From positions 1 to 38,569 of the forward strand of contig JADFCY010000017.1 in assembly GCA_018263335.1 (NCBI GenBank): a stretch of 38,569 nucleotides of DNA, read 5' to 3'. Shown here piece by piece: positions 34,321 to 38,569 of the stretch (positions are counted from its first letter, which is position 1; every line of letters begins with the position of its first letter). The notes under the pieces are model-generated. The model did no database searches. It was not told where the DNA came from and worked only from the letters and a program-made list of their open reading frames with translations. A program made the translations under genes and the position numbers. Origin of the DNA: Methanolinea sp. (GTDB taxonomy: Archaea; Halobacteriota; Methanomicrobia; Methanomicrobiales; Methanospirillaceae).

Positions 34321-35502
34321 TTAAAAGTCTGTCATCACCCGGAACTGGTCGATCTCTTCCTTGTTCATCTGCTCGAGGAAAAGGTCTGCAGCGGTGTGCA
34401 CGTCCTTGCTTGCCGTGATCGCCCGTCCGACCACGATGATGTCGGCCCCTGATGCGAGGGCCTTCTTCACGCCATCGACGCGGATGCCCCCGGCAGTCGC
34501 GACCAGCAGTTTCCCGCCGGCAGCCTTTTTCAGGGCAGGGATGTCTCCCCATGCATGCTCCGAGCTCTCGGCATCGATAGCCCGGTGGAGCTCGACCACG
34601 TCGGGCTTGACCCTGAGAGCCTTTAACACCTTCAGGGGCTCGGGGACATTGAGCATGTCCACCACCGAGTAGATCCCGGTCTTCTTCGCCTCTGCAATCG
34701 CCTTCTCGAGGGTGGGAAGGGGGGCGAGGCCGGAGATGACCACTGCGTCGGCGGAGGAATCGGCTGCCATCCGGGCCTCGAGGTTCCCGGTGTCGAGGAT
34801 CTTCATGTCGGCGATGATGAAAGCGTTCGGCCTGACCTTCCGGATTTCCGAAATTATAGAGAGGCCGAACCGCTTGATCAGAGGTGTCCCGGCCTCGATG
34901 ATCAGGTGGTCGTTCTGCGGGAGCTCTGCGAGGACGGAGTGCACCTTGTTCATGTCCACGAGGTCAAGGGCGACCTGCAGGTATGGCGGGTCCCAGAGCC
35001 TCTGGACTTTGAATCCCATGACTGCGTGGGCGGCCCGGTCCTTCTCGTAAAGAAGTGTTTTCTGGTCAGGAAACTTATCCATCGCCCGTGAGAGCGCGAG
35101 TTTCGTGGCCCCGTAATTGTACCGGTAGATCTTGTTGTAGTCGGCGGCCGCGGGATCGAGGTAGATGCTGGCCATGATGACCAGGGACTCAAGGTCTGAC
35201 TTCCCGAAGAGACCCTCCTCCACGCAGTCGGCGACTGCCTTTGCGACCGCGGCCTGGACAGGACCGAACATCTCCTTGATCTGGACCCCCTTCCGCAGCG
35301 TCACCTTGGGAACGATCAGGGTTGCCGGCTTTGCGAGGAGGTTCGGGCGGACCACCGCGAGGAGCGGCGTGTGCCCGGCAGAGAGCTGGGAGAGGGCGTT
35401 TGCGAATGCAGCTCCTACCGGGCCCTCCTTCTCCCCGAGGATCAGGTCGACATGGGCCAGTTCCGGCCCGTCGCCCACCAGTGCTTCACCTATGAGGTAC
35501 AT
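34321..35502 (-). CDS. fae-hps: Bifunctional formaldehyde-activating enzyme / 3-hexulose-6-phosphate synthase
   Basis: The 393-aa fusion joins Fae (about 1-160), which condenses formaldehyde with tetrahydromethanopterin, to Hps (about 165-393). Hps splits or forms hexulose 6-phosphate. The catalytic His17 of Fae is present (AHVDLILGEKEGPVG). Hps shows the OMP-decarboxylase-like core DMKILDTGNLEARMAADSSAD and late GGIRVDGVKKALASGADIIVVGRAI. In archaea it works in reverse to release ribulose 5-phosphate, feeding RpiA (encoded at 3943-4647). ATG 35502 matches the family. A TATA element (CATATATTC) lies about 35-45 bp upstream. Confidence 0.96.
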   Translation of the reverse strand: MYLIGEALVGDGPELAHVDLILGEKEGPVGAAFANALSQLSAGHTPLLAVVRPNLLAKPATLIVPKVTLRKGVQIKEMFGPVQAAVAKAVADCVEEGLFGKSDLESLVIMASIYLDPAAADYNKIYRYNYGATKLALSRAMDKFPDQKTLLYEKDRAAHAVMGFKVQRLWDPPYLQVALDLVDMNKVHSVLAELPQNDHLIIEAGTPLIKRFGLSIISEIRKVRPNAFIIADMKILDTGNLEARMAADSSADAVVISGLAPLPTLEKAIAEAKKTGIYSVVDMLNVPEPLKVLKALRVKPDVVELHRAIDAESSEHAWGDIPALKKAAGGKLLVATAGGIRVDGVKKALASGADIIVVGRAITASKDVHTAADLFLEQMNKEEIDQFRVMTDF

Positions 35503-35565
35503 AAAACGACTCGTAACTCCTACTCATTATGTGACCTGAATATATGATAAAGATATGAGAAATCC

Positions 35566-36168
35566 CGGGTCTTCAGGAATCCCGACTGATGGCGTAAAGA
35601 ACCAGGATACAAAGTCGTATGCCGGCACATCTCCGGCAGCCGTCACGATAATGCCCATGGTTGGCAGCGCTGCCACTGCAGGAATATCCGGTTCGAGGTT
35701 GGAGACATCTGCGGCAGAAGGCACCTCACACAACAGGTCGAACTGTGTCCGTCCTGATGATGTTACTTCAATACCGAGGGCAGCTTCTATCCCGGAGGGC
35801 GGATCGCACGGGGTGACCGGCACCGGAGAAAAAAAATCAAGCGCAATTCCCAGAGAGCCGCTGGTTGCAGTCAGGGTTTTGGCTCGTTTCCAGAACCTGA
35901 TCAGGGAGTCCTCATCCTTTCTCCCCGTGCTCAATATGACGAATGCCGGGGCAGGTGTTGCGTGGCTGCACAGATCAACCCCGGCGTCGGGTGAAACCAT
36001 GGGAGACCCCACCCATCGTCAAGCCTGTGGAGAAAAGCGGTCTTGGGATGATTCATCCCGGTGGCTACGCTCTGGATCCAGGGGATGTCCATCTCTTTTT
36101 TGGGTGATGCAGACCGCTGCAGGGTTGCCGCAGAAAGGGGAATTCGTGAATGCATCGATGAGGTGCAT
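35566..36168 (-). pseudogene. PhzF-family isomerase/epimerase pseudogene
   Basis: Three minus-strand frames together spell a PhzF protein. The first is MHLIDAFTNSPFCGNPAAVCIT (start 36168). The second is IPWIQSVATGMNHPKTAFLH then RLDDGWGLPWFHPTPG. The third runs from VDLCSHATPAPAFVIL to DFVSWFFTPSVGIPEDP. The first shift is at a six-T run on the plus strand (36096-36101) and the second near a four-C run (35979-35982). The C-terminus ends at about 35566 and lacks the usual TGSAH half-domain end. Two sequencing errors could explain the shifts but not the missing end. Confidence 0.75.
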
Positions 36169-36288
36169 TTCTGCGTGCATGGCTGAACAGTTATTCACCG
36201 GGGGAAAAAGAAGGGAGTGGGAACATGAAGGCAACGGGATCGCACACATTGATTCTCTCTCCCTGCAGAGATCCCGGCTGACTGCGTC

Positions 36289-36678
36289 TCAGGACAGCCC
36301 TTTCCCGTCTCTCTCAGAAAATACAGCCTTTGCCACCTCCATACCGTTCAGGGCGGCCGGAAACCCTGCATACACTGCCATCTGGGTGATGACCTCAACG
36401 ATCTCTTCCCTCGTGCACCCGACGTTCAGTGCCATGGAGATATGGCCACTCAGCTGGACCGGTGCGTTTCCAAGCGCAGTGAGGGCGGCGACCGTTGCAA
36501 TCTCTCGCGTTTTGAGGTCAAGACCGGGCCTGCAGAGGATATCGCCGTAAGGGAACTCGACGGCGAACCTGCCGAGGTCAGGGGCGATACCTGCCAGGCT
36601 GTCGAGCATCGCGTCGATGCGGGCACCATGCATTTTCGTCAACTGCGCTCTTCCTCTCTCAAACCTGTCATTCATCAT
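36289..36678 (-). CDS. Carboxymuconolactone decarboxylase family protein
   Basis: The 129-aa protein has the family core: RPGLDLKTREIATVAALTALGN, then the LSGHISMALNVGCTREEIVEVITQMAVYAGFP helix pair. The AhpD-type CxxC pair is missing, so it is the decarboxylase-like or unknown branch rather than a peroxidase partner. The start is ATG 36678 (a second ATG follows at 36675). No strong ribosome site is seen. The substrate in a methanogen is unknown. Confidence 0.82.
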   Translation of the reverse strand: MMNDRFERGRAQLTKMHGARIDAMLDSLAGIAPDLGRFAVEFPYGDILCRPGLDLKTREIATVAALTALGNAPVQLSGHISMALNVGCTREEIVEVITQMAVYAGFPAALNGMEVAKAVFSERDGKGLS

Positions 36679-36787
36679 GCGTGCATTCCACGTGAGTATT
36701 GAGCAGCAGGGAAGATGAAGTGGTGTCCCCCGGACCTCCCCGGTGTACATCAATGAATTCTTGCCGGGAACGGTGGATGAGAAAATG

Positions 36788-36945
36788 TGGGGTCGGTGAG
36801 ATTTGAACTCACGATCGACGGGTCTCTCCGACATGCGTCAGTGCTCCAACGGATCATCATCATTTCAGGAGACCCATTGTTCATCATTCACACGACGCGA
36901 AAGACCGCTGGAGCCCGTCGCCATTCCGGACTAGGCCACGACCCC
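36788..36945 (-). tRNA. tRNA-Trp (CCA) with 84-nt intron
   Basis: Exon 1 (36945-36908) starts with acceptor GGGGTCG and ends with anticodon loop CTCCAG. Exon 2 (36823-36788) starts A-CCCGT, then has the T-arm GTGAG-TTCAAAT-CTCAC and acceptor CGACCCC plus A73. The anticodon stem is ACGGG/CCCGT and the anticodon CCA. The intron lies between positions 37 and 38, the standard site. CCA is not encoded. A TATA-like CATTAAATC lies about 30 bp upstream. Confidence 0.93.
36824..36907 (-). ncRNA. Box C/D guide RNA inside the tRNA-Trp intron
   Basis: The intron has box C ATGATGA (36887-36881), box D' CTGA (36868-36865), box C' ATGATGA just after it, and box D CTGA (36841-36838). By the five-nucleotide rule, the guide before box D (TTGGAGCA) selects C34 of the anticodon. 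The guide before D' (GGGTCTC) pairs across the intron-exon 2 border and selects C39. This agrees with the known guide role of euryarchaeal tRNA-Trp introns for positions 34 and 39. Confidence 0.88.
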
Positions 36946-37033
36946 GTGACTCTATGAGGTCGCTTTGTGCCGATTTAATGGTTATGCTGTTGATCCGGTG
37001 GGGATATAAGATCACGTGACTCACTTTTCTAGG

Positions 37034-38569
37034 ATGGATGCAGGCAGCTATGATTGCGGGACCTCCACCTACCCCCTGCTCGGGTACACGATAGGTGAGA
37101 TGCTGAACAGGATAGCCCGGAAGTATCCCCGCACCGATGCGCTGGTCTCGGTGCACCAGGGGATCCGCTACACGTACGGGGAATTTTTCGAGCGAGTGAA
37201 TGACCTCGCAAGGGGCCTGATGGCTATCGGGGTGGAGAAAGGGGATCGCGTGGGGATCTGGGCCATGAACCATGCCGAGTGGGTCCTTACCCAGTGCGCC
37301 ACTGCAAAGATCGGGGCCATCATGGTGAACATCAACCCTGCCTACCGCACTTACGAACTCGAATATGTCCTCAAGCAGGCCGAGATCCAGACCGTGATCG
37401 TCCAGGGAAGGTTCAAGACCTCCGACTATGTGGGGATGTTCCGCGAGGCATGCCCGGAAGTCGACACCTCGCGCCCCGGTCACCTGGAGACCGAGAAGTT
37501 CCCGTTCCTGAAGAATGTCATCTTCATGGGCGATGAACCCCAGAAGGGCATGTACTCATGGTCGCAGATCATCTCCCGGGGCCGGGAGGTGAGCAAGGAC
37601 GAGCTCGTGTCAAGGGAAGAGTCGCTTGACTTTGACGACCCCATCAACATCATGTACACCAGCGGGACCACGGGCTTTCCCAAGGGAGTCGTCCTCTCCC
37701 ACCACAGCATCCTGAACAACGGGTATATCATTGGTGAGGGGATGAACTTCTCCGAGAAGGACCGGCTCTGCATCCCGGTCCCCTTCTACCACTGCTTTGG
37801 CATGGTCCTCTCGAACATCGCCTGCATGACCCACGGTAGCACGATGGTGCTCCCCTCGCCCACATTCGATGCCCTGGAGGTGTTAAAGACAGTCGAGAAA
37901 GAGCGCTGCACCGCCCTGCACGGAGTCCCTACCATGTTCATCGCCGAGCTCTCGCACCCCGACTTCCCGAAATACTCGATGAAGACGCTTCGCACCGGGA
38001 TCATGGCCGGGTCCCCCTGCCCGATAGAGGTGATGAAGGAGGTCAACCGGAAGATGAACATGTCCGAGATCGTCATCGTCTACGGGCAGACGGAGACTGC
38101 GCCGGGCATCACAATGACCACCACCAGGGACCCGCTGGAACGCCGTGTCTCGACGGTGGGACGGGTCTTCCCTCACACCGAGATCAAGATCATCGACCCA
38201 AAAAGCGGAAAGATCGTGCCCAGAGGCGAGATCGGGGAGATTTGCGCACGCGGTTACTGCGTGATGAAGTGCTATTACCACAACCCGAGCGCCACCAATG
38301 CCACGCTCGACGAGAACCGCTGGAACCATACCGGGGACCTCGGGACCATCGACGAGGAGGGGTACGTGAAGATCGTGGGCCGGTTGAAAGACATGGTCAT
38401 CCGCGGCGGCGAGAACATCTACCCACGGGAGATCGAGGAGTTCCTGCACCACCACCCGAAGATCGCGGATGTGTACGTCGTTGGCGTCCCGGATGTCAAG
38501 TACGGCGAGGAGCTCTGCGCCTGGGTCATGGCCGAGAACGGGCACACTCTCACCGAGGAGGAGGTCAAG
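37034..38569 (+). CDS. AMP-forming acyl-CoA synthetase (cut by window edge)
   Basis: 512 codons are visible. The protein has the adenylation motifs [41 protein letters not shown] and [21 protein letters not shown], placing it in the fatty acyl-CoA synthetase group of the ANL superfamily. It activates a carboxylic acid to acyl-CoA via acyl-AMP. The chain length preference is unknown. ATG 37034 lies about 27 bp after GATATAAG, so the transcript may be leaderless. The C-terminal lid is only partly in the window. Confidence 0.92.
   Translation, partial: MDAGSYDCGTSTYPLLGYTIGEMLNRIARKYPRTDALVSVHQGIRYTYGEFFERVNDLARGLMAIGVEKGDRVGIWAMNHAEWVLTQCATAKIGAIMVNINPAYRTYELEYVLKQAEIQTVIVQGRFKTSDYVGMFREACPEVDTSRPGHLETEKFPFLKNVIFMGDEPQKGMYSWSQIISRGREVSKDELVSREESLDFDDPINIMYTSGTTGFPKGVVLSHHSILNNGYIIGEGMNFSEKDRLCIPVPFYHCFGMVLSNIACMTHGSTMVLPSPTFDALEVLKTVEKERCTALHGVPTMFIAELSHPDFPKYSMKTLRTGIMAGSPCPIEVMKEVNRKMNMSEIVIVYGQTETAPGITMTTTRDPLERRVSTVGRVFPHTEIKIIDPKSGKIVPRGEIGEICARGYCVMKCYYHNPSATNATLDENRWNHTGDLGTIDEEGYVKIVGRLKDMVIRGGENIYPREIEEFLHHHPKIADVYVVGVPDVKYGEELCAWVMAENGHTLTEEEVK

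Overview
The window comes from a GC-rich hydrogenotrophic/formatotrophic methanogen, most likely of the order Methanomicrobiales (Euryarchaeota). I infer this from an F420-type formate dehydrogenase start, methanofuran biosynthesis genes (mfnD, mfnF), a fused Fae/Hps, an archaeal TBP and TFS, Hef, a Ni/Co ECF transporter, an archaeosortase, a bacterial-type gyrase and a tRNA-Trp with a box C/D intron. The species is not determined.

Left part (1-9645): the 5' end of fdhA (-); a zinc-ribbon ORF, probably a transposase remnant, that runs into 36-bp tandem repeats; a minus-strand operon mfnD-mfnF-small membrane zinc protein; divergent surE-rpiA (+); an HTH regulator and tbp (-), tbp with a near-leaderless promoter; mgtE with a long GC-rich leader; a type IV pilin with an AT-rich C-terminal part; a DUF6064 membrane protein; and tfs.

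Middle (9783-30683) is compact housekeeping DNA: archaeosortase A overlapping tail-to-tail with a CDP-alcohol phosphatidyltransferase; a riboflavin/F420 reductase with sppA; pth2-truD; a geranylgeranyl reductase; the cbiM-N-O-Q type Ni/Co uptake operon; an uncharacterised 102-aa protein; gyrB-gyrA; YjbQ; UPF0147; a UPF0148 zinc protein; the glyS-hef operon; a CMI4-like helix-turn-helix protein; and a UPF0173 hydrolase.

Right part (30700-36300) is accessory and disturbed. It holds a 28-aa single-membrane-span microprotein, a CotH fragment fused to a transposase fragment, two tandem secreted paralogs, Fae/Hps, and a PhzF pseudogene. The paralogs have a nearly identical scaffold interrupted at the same two places by unrelated aromatic-rich segments. 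Each has a different but perfect hairpin at the predicted mRNA 5' end. This pair is the most novel-looking system here. The window ends with a CMD-family protein, the intron-containing tRNA-Trp, and an acyl-CoA synthetase cut by the window edge.

How the genes connect: Fdh, MfnD/MfnF and Fae serve C1 metabolism. Hps and RpiA belong to the reverse ribulose-monophosphate route to pentoses. The transporter supplies Ni or Co for methanogenesis cofactors. TBP, TFS, the tRNA gene, GlyRS, TruD and Pth2 are information-processing genes.
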